NCBI GenBank assembly: GCA_963682175.1
Contig: OY821791.1
Coordinates: 15,652,542-15,716,541 of the forward strand
Source: Triglochin maritima
Lineage: Eukaryota; Streptophyta; Magnoliopsida; Alismatales; Juncaginaceae
Direction of reading: 5' to 3'
DNA length: 64,000 nt
Positions 23,907 through 35,996 of the stretch are shown in pieces (positions within the stretch are counted from its first letter, which is position 1; each line of letters opens with the position of its first letter). Both the position numbers and the translations under genes were made by a program. The notes below the pieces were generated by a model. It was not told where the DNA came from, did not search any database, and saw nothing but the letters and a program-made list of their open reading frames with translations.

Positions 23907-23921
23907 GGCTCTGATACCAAA
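23907..23921 (-). promoter_or_regulatory. Primer-binding site of element C (tRNA-Met type)
   Basis: The complement reads TTTGGTATCAGAGCC. It forms the extreme right end of element C, where a 5' LTR would be expected. Confidence 0.8.
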
Positions 23922-25142
23922 CGAAGACACAGCCAACTGGTGGACCACATCTACGGTGGTGTTTGAGGGCAGGAGTGACCTAAGCTGGGAGGAATTCTTG
24001 CGGGAGTTCAATGAGCAGTATTTCTCAGAGCATGTCAGCGATGGGAGGAGAGAGGAGTTCATGACCCTCGAGCAGGGAGAGACGACCCTGGAATAGTATA
24101 TCTAGAGGTTCAACGTGTTGGAGCGTTACTTTTCGAAGATTTGTGTGACGCCTATGCAGAGGGCGAGGAAGTTCGTACGGGGGCTCAGGAAGCACCTCCG
24201 TACTCAGGTGACATACAGTATGCCACAGACGCTGGCCGATGCCGTGAGGTTTGCTACGATCATCGATCAGGACGATGAGCAGATTTATGCTGAGGCCAGG
24301 AGAGCATAGGGGAAGGTTAGTGGACGTCCAGGTGCTCTGCTAGCAGGGAATCCGGGCAAGAGGCCCCAGATTGGAGGAGGTGGATCACGCCAGCCTGAGG
24401 TGTGCAGAGGTTGTGGTCGAGTTCACTCCGAAGAGTGTTGGGGTTGTTCTGGGGTTTGTCACGAGTGGGGCAAGCCATGCCATTTTGTTAGAGATTATCC
24501 GAGTGGGCCCGGTGGGTCCAACAGGCATCCAGGGCCGCCAGCAGCAGGCAGAGGTGGAGGTCGCTGTCCTTTTGCGCCACCACAGCAGGGTCAGAGGACT
24601 GGACGAGTCTTTACCATCCAGGCGGATGACGCGAGAGACGCCAACACGGTGGTGGAAGGTACGCTCTTTGTTGTTGTGTTGAATGCTAGAGTGTTGTTTG
24701 ATTGTGGGGCTACACATTCGTTCATTTCGGAGAGATTTGCGAGTGTGTTGGGCCATACCCCTACGATGTTGACTGCCACGTTGGAATTCAGCACACCCTT
24801 GGGTCTGCTGGGCATTGTGGGGAGCTTCCTCCCCGGTGCCACGATTGTTTCGGAAGATCAGGAGTTTCCGGCAGACTTGATCTTGTTGCCGATGGAAGAC
24901 TTTGACGTCATACTGGGGATGGATTGGCTATCCCCGTACGATGTGCGAGTCTTGTGCCAGGAGAAGAAGATTCTGATTTCGAGGAAGGGTCTACCTGATG
25001 TGCTGATCAGGGGGACGAAGGACAGAGGAGGCAGAGTAGTCGTATCAGCAGTAAAGGCACAAAAGTTGTTACAGTAGGGTTGCAGAGATTTCGTGGCCAC
25101 ACTAGTAGTTCCAGATCCAGAGGCGAGGAGATTGGAGGACAT
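23922..25142 (+). pseudogene. Element B gag C-terminal part, zinc knuckle and protease
   Basis: Continues gag as NWWTTSTVVFEGR...WEEFLREFNEQYF (23930-24040), stops at TAG about 24094, then GLRKHLRTQV, TAG at 24307, the Cys/His region CRGCGRVHSEECWGC...GKPCHFVRDYPS (24400-24500; knuckle degraded) and the protease motif FDCGATHSF (about 24698) with the second motif VILGMDWLS. It stays open to TAG 25075-25077 (Gln in element A). It closely follows element A's sequence. It is interrupted at 25142 by element D; the last 114 bases reappear at 32531. Confidence 0.85.
25029..25142 (+). repeat. 114-bp flank duplication, left copy
   Basis: Part of element B between protease and reverse transcriptase, AGGCAGAGTAG...GAGGACAT, directly followed by the first base of element D's LTR. 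Identical to 32531-32644 apart from one base (TTACAG here, TTGCAG there). Confidence 0.93.
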
Positions 25143-26350
25143 TGATGAGAATTTTATTTATACCGCAAGTGCACGGCGTCAATGAAGACGTGACAAGTAC
25201 GGGTCGAACACAAGGAGGGAGAGATTTGTTATTTGTGTGATTTCGATTGGGGGAAAGAAGGAGAGAAGAAATAAATTGGGTTTTGAGATTTTTGATTTTT
25301 AATTTCCTAAAGCATGAAACATGAACAAATAAAACTAAAGCAAGAACAAAGATGGTGAATTCCGTTGGGTGGAGGTTTAGGTATTGGGTTTAGATTAGAG
25401 AATTCAGAAACTTATAATAAATCATATTAGTTATAAAGCATTACATGATAAATGATTTAACATAAACTCAAGTAATCAAAATATACTAACACGAAATTAA
25501 AATAATAACTTTTATTCTTCTTCTCTTCAACATAAATCCGTCACCTCCACCATTTGGGAAGAGTTAGAAACTCATGGATGGAAATGAGGAGAAGGGGTCC
25601 TAGAGGAATTATAAAAGAAAACTAAAAACAAGAAATAAAACAACAGAAATTTATTAAACTAAGGAATAAAAACTAGAACATAAGCTAAGGACTCTCACAA
25701 CATCGTTTCAGGGCTATTTATAGCCGATACAAGGGACTTAGGTATAAAATAGGAAAGTACACGCGTCAACACGCAACCGGTAAAATTTTTTGAGCATTAA
25801 TCTAATTTGGTGCGGCGGCTTTGCCGCATTTTGTACATAAAGTGCGGCGGATTCACACCTTTTTAGCTCCGATTTAATCCGGATTTTTCCTGTGTGTTTA
25901 TGGTATGATTTCAATATCCTTTGCGCATCTGGATTGATTCTTTCCTTTCTTTTGAGCTCCGACTTTATTTCTTTATATATTTGGAGATCCACATTGATTT
26001 TCTTTAGATTTTCTCCATAATAATAAAAGCTACTCGTAATTTGCAATTAGGTCCTTGGCTTTTTTCAATTAAGTCCTTGTCTACTTTTGTGCTTAAGTCC
26101 TTGTTCTTTTTGTAATTAGGTCTTGAATGCTTTTATGCTTGGATACATTTCCATTCGTAACCCGATAATCTTGAACTTGGTCTTTATGCCAGTAATGAGT
26201 CTCTTGCACGCATTTATGCTCGGGATGTGGGTAATTTGCATTCAGGTCCCTGTATTCTGTAAATAAGACTAAACACATACCTTAGTAGCATTTATTGATA
26301 TAAAATTAATCTAAATGAAAGACATATGATGCAATGTATGCAATGCATCA
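25143..26350 (-). repeat. 3' LTR of element D
   Basis: Same layout as the 5' LTR. The first module reads TGCGGCGGCTTTGCCGCA (25811-25828): the outer arms are kept while the centre is replaced. The second (25843 on) has lost its right arm. Confidence 0.9.
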
Positions 26351-26365
26351 AATACCCCCACACCT
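26351..26365 (-). promoter_or_regulatory. Polypurine tract of element D
   Basis: The complement reads AGGTGTGGGGGTATT directly before TGATGC, the Athila-type polypurine tract; the same word adjoins the E-family LTRs at 40114-40128 and 43704-43718. Confidence 0.9.
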
Positions 26366-27441
26366 AGATTTTGCTAGTCCCTTAGCAAAACAGAATATAA
26401 GAAAAATGAAAACAGGGAAATCCTAACTCACTTTCGTAGGAATCACGGTTGCACTTAGCATGTGCAACAAGCCTTTAAACCCCCAAGTTTCCTTAGAGGA
26501 CGAGTTTTGTCTCGTGAGGGTTTTCAGTTGACTCACCCACAAAGTCTTAATTCAACATTCCATTAAGAACTTTCAATATCCCCACCTCAACCTTATACAT
26601 CTCACTTAGAATTCTTGCATGCTCATTATATAAATCTAACTCATCAAAATTCTGACTTGATCTTCATTCCTCCAATATTCACACCACTAACCCTTCTACA
26701 CATGTTATCACTTAAATTATTTTGCACGCCTCCTCTGGTGGTGAAGTATCATTCGGATCAACCATGACATGGATCATTCTTTTAGCTTTGGGCCTTGAGT
26801 ATCTTAAAGTATTTTTTTTCTTTTTCCGTGATTCAACACATTTGCTTTTTCTGACACTTTTACCCTTTTTGCATTCGTGTAGCGAGTTTGGTCGATAATC
26901 CCGAGCTGATAGACTCAAGTTACCGGGTTTCAAGATACCCCTACGGACCAGTGGCTCAAAGGCTTGGGCTTTTGTAATCATTTTGCAAAATGTGCTTTCC
27001 TCACTTTTATTCCGCTTTTATTTTCCTCAAGGCTTAATTGCTATTAGAAGTCCACACTTCCCGGTATATTTTCCTCAACCTCTGTTTTTTATCAACCACT
27101 TCAAAGATTTGATTCATCCAATTTAAGTGCATACATATCTTAAAGGGCAATGTGTTATTTCTTTGGAACTTAGATTTATGTCATAATTTCTACAAGCAGA
27201 GCTATATAATAAGGAACAAAAACTCAATGCAATTTGTACACGGGTTTTGGCAGTTCAATCTTAAGCTATGTCATGAAACATTGTTTTTTTTATTTAGAAA
27301 TAAAAGACAGATCTATAGATAAATATATACATAAACACCCCCCACACCTAAATCATGCATTGTCCTCAATGTATGCAAATATAAAGCAAATGCACTTATT
27401 ACCTTGGTGAATTGCGGTGGAAGGATGAAATTTGCTCAAAG
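26366..27441 (-). other. 3' non-coding region of element D
   Basis: Between the end of the gag-protease frame and the polypurine tract. No RT, integrase or envelope-like frame. It contains the GCACATGC-type stretch near the polypurine tract that it shares with element E. Confidence 0.6.
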
Positions 27442-30012
27442 TCAACCATAGTCAGAACTGGATTGAATGACACCATATTGGTGCATGTATCCAGTTGAGT
27501 TGTTCCCCATGTTGCAATGAGAGTCCTGAGTCACAGGTTCCACACCCCTCACATAAATTGCTTCTCTTATTTGCTCGAGTGATGGTGGGTGTGTAGATGA
27601 ATTCCTCCCCTTTTTCTTACTTCCTTTTTGATTTTGTGATGATTCAGAAATCTTATAGATACGCGATTTCATCACAACATCACTTTGATTGCATATTATT
27701 TCTGGCTCACTATCAATATGAAAGATATTAAATTCAGCTTTTAAGTTCCCAAAAGATAGTTGCATGAGCCCATTTAGACAGTTTATCAATGCTTCAGAAG
27801 TGGCTAAAAAGGGTCTGCCTAGAATTACAGGGATTTGTTGTTTAGGATTTACAACAGGTGTGGTATCTAGTACGACAAAATCCACTGGGTAAATGAAGTC
27901 ACCGACCTTGATCAAAACATCCTCTACTATACCTCTTGGTTTCTTAATAGAGTAATCAGCAAATTGAAGGGTTGTCTTAGAGGGTTTTAGTGGACCAAGG
28001 TTCATTTGCTCATAGACAGAGTACGGGAGTAAGTTAACACAAGCACCAAGGTCTAGAAGGGCTTTGTTGATATAAGTATCTCCTATTGCACATGAAATTG
28101 TGGGACATCCAGGATCCTTATATTTTATAGGAGATGTGTTTGACAAAATAGAACTTATGTTTGCAGTTAAGAATGCCTTCTTTGGTACGTTTGTTTTTCT
28201 CTTTTTAGTGCACAAATCTTTTAAGAATTTAGCATAAGCAGGTATTTGTTGAATCATGTCTAAGAGTGGAATGTTCACCTTAACTTGCTTAAATACTTCC
28301 AAGATTTTCTCTATTTGTGCACTTGAGTTCTTTTTTAGTCTATTGGGGAATGGGTCTTTAGGAACATAGACTCGCTCAGGTTCAGGTTGAGCTATGGGTT
28401 CAGGTTAAGTAGGTGGGTTGTGCATTTCAGATTGGACGTCGGGTTCAATGGTTAGGTCATATGTGATAGCTTGATGGCTAGATTGATTAGACGTTCTGGG
28501 ATTTTCCACATTGTTATCGACTTGTCTCCCGGACCGTAATGATACTACAACATTTATTTGTTGGAACGGTCCTTCCTCATTAACCATTTGAACCGGTCTA
28601 GGGTTGTTATTTCCTGAAGGTGCTTGATAGGATTGATATGAATTATTAGATCTAGGGTTCACCTCAGGTTGACTTGGAAACCGACCTTTTTCTCTTTCAC
28701 CTACTATTTGTGCTAGTTGGCTGACTTGTGTCTCTAGCCTTTGGAAGGTCTGGTTGGTTGTTTGTATAAAGGTTTTCATCAAATTTTCCAAGCTTGTCAA
28801 CCTAACCTCATGATCGCTATTGTTACTAAACCCAGATGATGTATTATTTTGGTTATACGGGTTTGGTAGTTGTCTAGGAGGTTGACCTTGTTGGCTTGAT
28901 GAGAAATTGGAATTATTACGCCAACCCGAGTTATAGGTTGATGCCTACGGGTCATTTCTAGCATGGTTATACATGACATTAACTTGTTCCCAGTCTGCAC
29001 AATCCTCCATTACATGACCTGTCTGACCACATCTAGAGCACGGGATAGTCGAGGCTTGATTCACTCGGTTTTGGGTTTGTAGCTCTAAACTTTCCATTCT
29101 GCGCATAAGAGTAGCTAGTTTTGCTTCAGCCGCTATGTTGGCATCTACAGCTAAGACACCTGGTTTGGGTTGACTTGCTATTCTAGATCCAATACTCGGG
29201 TTAAGCGGTGTTCTAGCATTGTCCCATTGCATACTGTTTTCAGCTAATTCCTCAAGGAAAGTCCAGGCATCATTTTCATTTTTCGACATAAAGTTCCCTT
29301 GGCTTACGGATTCTACCATAACCCTAGATGCGGGTGTCAATCCCTCATAAATAATTTGACATAATTGCCATCTCGGAATTCAATGATGAGGGCATTGGGT
29401 CAGAACACTTTTGAATCTTTCTAGATAGGAATAGAACGGCTCGCTCTCAGACTGAACGAATGCAACAATTTCATTCCTAATCCTCATAGTCTTATGGTTG
29501 GGAAAATATTTTTTCAGGAATATTTGAACAAACTCAGCCCAACTCCTAATAGATCTTTCGGCTAGACTATATAGCCATTTCTTAGCGTCATCCTTCAGTG
29601 CTAGAGGCACGAATTTCAGACGCACTGCCTCCTCAGGAATATGCTGGTATTGCATAAGAGAGCAGATTTCCTCAAATTCTCTAAGGAAGAGGTATGGGTC
29701 TTCCCTAGAGGTGAACTTAGGCAACATACTCATGTATTGTGCCTTAAGTTCGAAGTCGCGACCCGGTATGGTGGGCATAACGATGCACGATGGCTGAGCA
29801 GCCATCGCTGGATAGCATTGATCCCTCAGAGTTATGGGTTGCACAACAGGTGGGTCCACTACGTTCTCACCCATTGGATCTGGGTGAGGTGGTGCAACAT
29901 GTGGATTTGGGCTAAGTTCCAGACTGGAATCTAGATAAACTCGTGAGAGTCGATTGCTCAAGTCCCGAATCCAAATTTGAGTGCACCGGGTTGAATCAAT
30001 TTTTGAAATCAA
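27442..30012 (-). pseudogene. Element D gag-protease, three nonsense codons
   Basis: A single reading frame. The first in-frame ATG is 29874; the frame is open upstream to 30012. Gag has the core DFELKAQYMSMLPKF, EDPYLFLREFEEIC, LKDDAKKWLYSL and SWAEFVQIFLKKYFP (about 29390-29770), then TAG-type stops near 29380, 28945 and 28405, each a simple substitution because the frame continues. A single knuckle CSRCGQTGHVMEDC lies near 29010-29050. The retropepsin motif ALLDLGACVNLLP is near 28040 (D-L-G as in element E), with [12 protein letters not shown] near 27810. It ends at 27442 in a region unlike pol. Strong similarity to element E's protein in the same order supports an Athila-like gag. Confidence 0.87.
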
Positions 30013-31295
30013 ATTCGAAATTTAAATTCCAAATTTAATTTCAAGAATTAATTACAAATATTTTTTTTAATATTTTTTTTATGTTTTTTTTTCAAAAGGA
30101 AAACAAACAATAGAATGGGGCAAGATGAGAAAGGAATCATAATCTAGAGAATTTAGGTGAGAAGAGAAAGAAGACTCAGATGAGAAGGAAAACCTAACTC
30201 TAAAGATAGAAAGAGGGTTGGTCAGAAAATTCCTAAGAAAGCACGGTTCAAACAATCCTAGACCTAGTGTCGCTTAGATCTAGACGACTCCTAACTGGTT
30301 GAGTCGAATTGATTCGCTTGATTCACCTCCCTCACTAGTCAAACCAACTTGGCCAGGTAATGTATAGCTAGTGGGGGCGCTTCCGACAGAGTCGGTGCCA
30401 ATTAGACAACCACTTCGCTTGGAAGACTTGCGTCAACAAAAAAACACTTCCTAGGCACCAAATTAAATTCGATCAGCTTCAAGTCATAGCAAGTCAAACC
30501 AATTCTTCTCCTTAAATGAGTCCGAGTCCTTAGGGGTCAATGTCTAATTGATTTTAATTTTAAGGCTTGGGTGACACTTTAGGATTGTGATTTGTGGGCC
30601 ACGGAAGGGTGATGAAATCCCCATCGTATTTTTTCCTACGGAGTTGCCCTTAAGATAGTTTAACCTAAATCTAGCAGAGATAGTCAAACAATGGTCTTTA
30701 GAGGGGGGCAATTGCAAGGTTGTATGCAACTAGATTATATGCTTAAATGCGATCGATGAAAACCACGATACGTACCTTGACTCCAGCACTCTTCAACAGA
30801 AATTGATTTGCAAGAATTTAGCAAGAATAATGCATACAAAACACTAGATGATGCATGCACTAAAGCCTTTCTAATTTTGCCAATTTTAGGTCAGAGTTGA
30901 ATTATTGCAAATTATGGAATTTTGCCCTAACACATGCAGTTCTATGAAAAGGAAATTTTCTGAAAATAGAAATTACGAGGAAAAAGGCAACAAAAGTTAC
31001 CTACGCAATGCTCAGTCGGGTTCACCGCCCGCTCTCGAAATTTCAGATGCTCTATGCGTCCACCCAGAGATGGCGCGCGTCCCAGAAAAGTTTGAAGCCC
31101 AGAAGTTCCAAGTGTGCGGCGATTCCGCCGCAGGTTGTTCTTGGTATGCGGCGATTCCGCCGCTCGTTAAACTCAGAATGTGCCCGGAGTTTTCCACGCA
31201 CTCTGTTGTCTCCTGAAACACAAATCCAAATACTTAGATCGCGCACAAGATAAACAGAATAAAATCGAAATCAACAAAAAACAAAATCTGCGTCG
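30013..31295 (-). other. 5' leader of element D
   Basis: Non-coding leader between primer-binding site and gag. It includes a T/A-rich stretch at 30060-30095 and two palindromic modules TGCGGCGATTCCGCCGCA (31115-31132) and the same word less its last base (31147-31163), about 160-205 bp inside the LTR. Confidence 0.75.
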
Positions 31296-31315
31296 CCTCC
31301 CCGGCAACGGCGCCA
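31296..31315 (-). promoter_or_regulatory. Primer-binding site of element D (tRNA-Asp type)
   Basis: The complement reads TGGCGCCGTTGCCGGGGAGG, the primer-binding site known from Athila/Tat elements, six bases inside the LTR. Confidence 0.9.
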
Positions 31316-31321
31316 AAAACT

Positions 31322-32530
31322 TGATGAGAATTTTATTTATACCGCAAGTGCACGGCGTCAATGAAGACGTGGCAAGTACGGGTCGCACACAAGGAGGGAG
31401 AGATTTGTTATTTGTGTGATTTCGATTGGGGGAAAGAAGGAGAGAAGAAATAAATTGGGTTTTGAAATTTTTGATTTTTAATTTCCTAAAGCATGAAACA
31501 TGAACAAATAAAACTAAAGCAAGAACAAAGATGGTGAATTCCGTTGGGTGGAGGTTTAGGTATTGGGTTTAGATTAGAGAATTCAGAAACTTATAATAAA
31601 TCATATTAGTTATAAAGCATTACATGATAAATGATTTAACATAAACTCAAGTAATCAAAATATACTAACACGAAATTAAAATAATAACTTTTATTCTTCT
31701 TCTCTTCACCCTAAATCCGTCACCTCCACCCTTTGGAAAGAGTTAGAAACTCATGGATGGAAAGGAGGAGAAGGGGTCCTAGAGGAATTACAAAAGAAAA
31801 CTAAAAACAAGAAATAAAACAACAGAAATTTATTAAACTAAGGAATAAAAACTAGAACATAAGCTAAGGACTCTCACAACATCGTTTTAGGGCTATTTAT
31901 AGCCGATACAAGGGACTTAGGTATAAAATAGGAAAGTACACGCGTCAATACGCAACCTGTAAAAATTTTAGAGCATTAATCTAATTTGGTGCGGCGAATC
32001 CGCCGCATTTTGTACATAAAGTGCGGCGGATTCGCCACCTTTTTAGCTCCGATTTAATCCGGATTTTTCCTGTGTGTTTATGGTATGATTTCAATATCCT
32101 TTGCGCATCTGGATTGATTCTTTCCTTTCTTTTGAGCTCCGACTTTATTTCTTTATATATTTGGAGATCCACATTGATTTTCTTTAGATTTTCTCCATAA
32201 TAATAAAAGCTACTCGTAATTTGCAATTAGGTCCTTGGCTTTTTTCAATTAAGTCCTTGTCTACTTTTGTGCTTAAGTCCTTGTTCTTTTTGTAATTAGG
32301 TCTTGAATGCTTTTATGCTTGGATACATTTCCATTCGTAACCCGATAATCTTGAACTTGGTCTTTATGCCAGGAACGAGTCTCTTGCACGCATTTATGCT
32401 CGGGATGTGGGTAATTTGCATTCAGGTCCCTGTATTCTGTAAATAAGACTAAACACATACCTTAGTAGCATTTATTGATATAAAATTAATCTAAATGAAA
32501 GACATATGATGCAATGTATGCAATGCATCA
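31322..32530 (-). repeat. 5' LTR of element D
   Basis: TATA-like box on the minus strand (rc of CTATTTATAG, 31894-31903). Upstream of it in element orientation are two palindromic modules: TGCGGCGAATCCGCCGCA (31990-32007) and its inverted partner TGCGGCGGATTCGCCAC (32022-32038). Confidence 0.9.
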
Positions 32531-32644
32531 AGGCAGAGTAGTCGTATCAGCAGTAAAGGCACAAAAGTTGTTGCAGTAGGGTTGCAGAGATTTCGTGGCC
32601 ACACTAGTAGTTCCAGATCCAGAGGCGAGGAGATTGGAGGACAT
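32531..32644 (+). repeat. 114-bp flank duplication, right copy
   Basis: Starts at the base after element D's LTR and then continues into the rest of element B's pol. It shares the nonsense TAG of the left copy, so B already carried that mutation before the duplication. Confidence 0.93.
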
Positions 32645-35500
32645 TGAGATAGTCCAGGATTTTCCAGAGGTATTTTCCAACGATGTCTCCGGGTTGTCGC
32701 CTCAGAGATAGATTGAGTTGGGTATTGATTTGGTAGCTGGGACTACGCCGCAGTCGAAGGCTCCGTATAAGATGGCACCTGCTGAGCTGGCAGAGATGAA
32801 GACGTAGTTGTAGGATCTGATGGATATTAGGTTTATCCGACCTAGTGTCTCGCCTTGGGGAGCGCTGGTACTCTTCATGAAGAAGAAGGATGAATCGTTA
32901 CGGATGTGTATCGACTACTGGATGCTGAACAAGGTTACCGTTAGGAATCAATATCCTTTGCCAAGGACCGAGGACATGTTTGACCAGTTGCAGTCAGCGA
33001 AGGTGTTCTCGAAGATTGATCTGCGATCCGGTTACCATCAGTTGAGGATCAGAGAGGCAGATGTACGGAAGACAGCTTTCAGGACGAGGTACGGGCATTA
33101 TGAGTTTTTGGTGATGTCGTTCGGGTTGACGAACGTGCCTGCAACATTTATGGAATTGATGAACAGGACGTTCAGTTAGTACCTCGACCGGTTTGTGATT
33201 GTTTTCGTGGACAGCAATTTGGTCTACTCGCCAGATGTAGAGCAGCACCGAGAGCACTTGAGAGTTGTACTTGGTATTTTGAGAGATCATCTGTTGAATG
33301 GCAAGTTTTCGAAGTGCGAGTTCTAGCTGAGCAGTGTTGCTTTTCTGGGGATTGTATCAGGAGCTGGGATTTCAGTAGATCCAGCGAAGGTCGCGGCCCG
33401 TGACGCAGTGGAGAGCCCCGACTAGTGTGGCAGAGATCAAGAGTTTTATGGGTCTGTCGGGTTACTATCGCCGTTTTATTCAGGATTTCTCCAGGTTGAC
33501 TTCGCCTCTGACGGCTTTGACGCGGAAGGGCGTCAAGTGTATGTGGTCCCAGAAGTGCGAGGACAGCTTCCAGGAACTGAAGAGTCGGCTGACGGCTGCT
33601 CCAGTTCTGACACTTCCCAGTGGCAGCGGTGGGTTTGTGATTTACAGTGACGCGTCAAGCGTTGGGCTGGGATACGTACTCATGCAGCACGGGCAGGTGG
33701 TTGCGTACACTTTGAGATAGCAGTAGTGCACACATTGAAGACTTGGAGACATTATCTGTATGGCAAGCAGTTCGAGGTTTTCACAGATCATCAGAGCCTA
33801 AAGTATCTGTTTTCGTAGAAGGAGCTAAATATGAGGCAGCGTAGATGGCTCGAGATGATTAAGGATTATGAGTTCACCATCTTGTATCGTCTAGGGAAGG
33901 CAAATTCGATTTCAGATGCTTTGAGCAGGAAGGTGGAGGTTACCGCGGCACGTCTTTGTATCCGGGAGTGGAAATTGGTTGAGGCATTGTCTGAATGGAG
34001 ACTGTTCACCGATGAGTCGCGAGGTGTAGTGATTGCTGGGCTGAGAGTGGAGCCTCAGATGGTCTCGAGTATTATTCAGGCTCAGAGTTTAGATGATGAG
34101 TTAGCTGGGTTGTTGCAATTAGCTGCCAGAGATGGATTAGACTTCAGTATTGAAGTCGATGGTGGACTGAGATTCAGGGGGCGTGTCTGAGTGCCGAAGG
34201 GAGGAGATCTGAGGAAGGACATCTTAGAGGAGGCACACAGATCCCGATATTCGATCCACCCGGGCAACACGAAGAGGTATAAAGATCTTCAGAGAATTTT
34301 CTGGTGGAAGAGGACGAAGACGGAGATAGCAGAGTTTGTTGACAGATGTCCGATTTGTCAGCTGGTGAAGATTGAGCATCAGAGACCTGCAGGAACGATG
34401 CAGAGGATCGAGCTTCCAGAGTGGAAGTGGGAGCACGTGACGATGGATTTTGTCATCGGCCTGCCGAAGACGAAAGGATTCCATGATGCGATTTGGGTTA
34501 TAGTCGATCGACTGACCAAATCGACACACTTCTTAGCTATCCGGACCACTTTACCTCTGGAGGATCTAACTAAGTTGTATATTAAGGAAATTGTCAGACT
34601 TCATGGAGTGCCTATGAGTATTATTTCCGATCGAGATCCTAGGTTCACTTCTAGATTTTGGGGGAGTTTGCAGCAGGCTCTGGGGACTCGATTGAAGTTC
34701 AGTACGACATTCCATCCGCAGACAGATTGTCAGTCTGAGAGGACCATCCAGACATTAGAGGATATACTACGAGCTTATACTCTGGATTGGTCAGGACATT
34801 GGAATGAGCATTTGTTGTTGATAGAGTTCGCCTACAACAACAACAACTACCATTCAAGCATTGGGATGTCACCGTACGAGGCTCTGTACAGGAGACCGTG
34901 TAGATCAACGGTATGCTAGAGTGATGTAGGCGAGAGATATCTAGTTGGTCCTGAGATTGTGTAGATGTATGCCGAGAAGATTGATGTGATCAGACAGAGA
35001 CTAGTGACAACTCAGAGTAGGCAGAAGAGCTACGCTGATAGGCGTAGGCGAGAGTTGAGGATTGAAGTGGGCGATCATGTCTTCCTGAAGATTTCACCAT
35101 CTCGTGGAGTGATGAGGTTCGGGAAGAAAGGGAAGCTCAGTCCGAGGTATCAGACCGTTTGAGATTCTCGATCGTGTTGGAGATGTTGCCTACAGGGTTG
35201 CGCTGCCACCGCAGTTTTCAGGTCTTCACAACGTCTTCCACGTTTCGATGCTGAGGAAGTACGTAGCTTTCTCATTTGATTCAGTTGGAGGTTCCTGAGA
35301 TCCATCAGGATTTGTCTCTTGAGGAGAGACCTGTAGAGATTGTGGATCGGATGGAGCATCAGTTGAGGAGGAGGACCATTACAATGGGGAAGGTCTGGTG
35401 GCAGCACCACAGTGAGTGAGAGGTCACTTGGGATATTGAGGAGGAGGTTCGGAAGGAATTCCCGGAGCTGTTTGGTGAGTTTGCTCTAATTTCGAGGACG
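32645..35500 (+). pseudogene. Element B pol: reverse transcriptase, RNase H, integrase, decayed
   Basis: Colinear with element A's pol. Reverse transcriptase at 32820-33330: [36 protein letters not shown]. The catalytic motif near 33205 reads FVDSNLVYS, so the second catalytic Asp is replaced by Ser. RNase H at 33400-33850 includes [15 protein letters not shown]. Integrase at 34190-35160 has the [16 protein letters not shown] zinc domain, MDFVIGLP and IISDRDPRF, with a Gly to Cys change in the DGQSE motif (DCQSE). There are stops at about 33178, 33718, 33817, 34188, 34917 and 34963, and a frameshift after 35150 in the C-terminal region. The chromodomain end (35390-35480) is still recognisable. 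Dead copy. Confidence 0.88.
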
Positions 35501-35524
35501 AAATTCTTTTAGGATGGTGGATTA

Positions 35525-35996
35525 TGAGATCCTAATCCTAATTGGGTTTTATTTGTTGTTTAGGTGGTGTTTAGGAGGAAATGGGATGGATGGCTGAGAT
35601 GGAGTGGTGTTGGAGGAGTGGTTTAGATGAAAGGTGGGTTGGTTAAGGTGGTTTTTTTTCTCTCTCTCTCTCTCACTCTTCTCTCTTCCACTCTCTCACG
35701 CATCTCTCTCCCCCCCAACGATTGTGCTCCGACGTGGGCGCGTTCTCCGGCGAGGAGAAGTGAGGTTTGGCGAGTGTTGGTTGGTGGAGGTGAGTGTTGG
35801 TTGCTAAACCCATCCCTTGTTTCTTCTTCTTTTTCTCTCTCTTAACCTTCCTCGTTTCCAGTTTGTGTGGAGATTGACAGAGGTGGAGGTGTGGCTGTGA
35901 AACAGCGAGGAGGTGCGAACGTTGATCAAGCGAGCGTTTGTCGATGGATCGTTATTTTACGAGAAGTGCTTGAGGAAACGCCGTCGAGGTTCTTCG
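35525..35996 (+). repeat. 3' LTR of element B, left part
   Basis: Begins TGAGATCC after the polypurine-like stretch AGGATGGTGGATTA; aligns with 9025-9497. Interrupted by F after TTCTTCG. Confidence 0.85.

Larger units (their letters stand above)
20118..23921 (-). mobile_element. Element C: one-LTR Copia derivative (SIRE/Maximus-like), inserted in gag of element B
   Basis: On the minus strand: primer-binding site (23921-23907), gag from 23869, polypurine tract (21594-21611), then a single LTR (21593-20118). There is no 5' LTR: host gag sequence of element B (CGAAGACACAGCC) abuts the primer-binding site directly. Protease, integrase and reverse transcriptase are absent. No target duplication is seen; about nine bases of B's gag, between the codons for Tyr and Glu-Asp, appear lost at the insertion. 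Confidence 0.75.
25143..32530 (-). mobile_element. Element D: Athila-like Ty3/Gypsy derivative with gag-protease only
   Basis: LTRs 25143-26350 and 31322-32530 (1208 and 1209 bp, TGATGAGAAT...GCATCA on the plus strand). A tRNA-Asp-type primer-binding site lies next to the right LTR and the polypurine tract next to the left, so the element is on the minus strand. The interior is 5 kb and holds one gag-protease frame with three stops; reverse transcriptase, RNase H and integrase are missing. By eye the LTRs differ at about 25 positions (about 2%). The flanks are a 114-bp duplication rather than a 5-bp one. Confidence 0.88.

Noticed and set aside
30060..30095. A/T homopolymer run as a terminator or origin
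   Set aside because: Simple low-complexity tract in the leader of a plant retroelement; no evidence for function.
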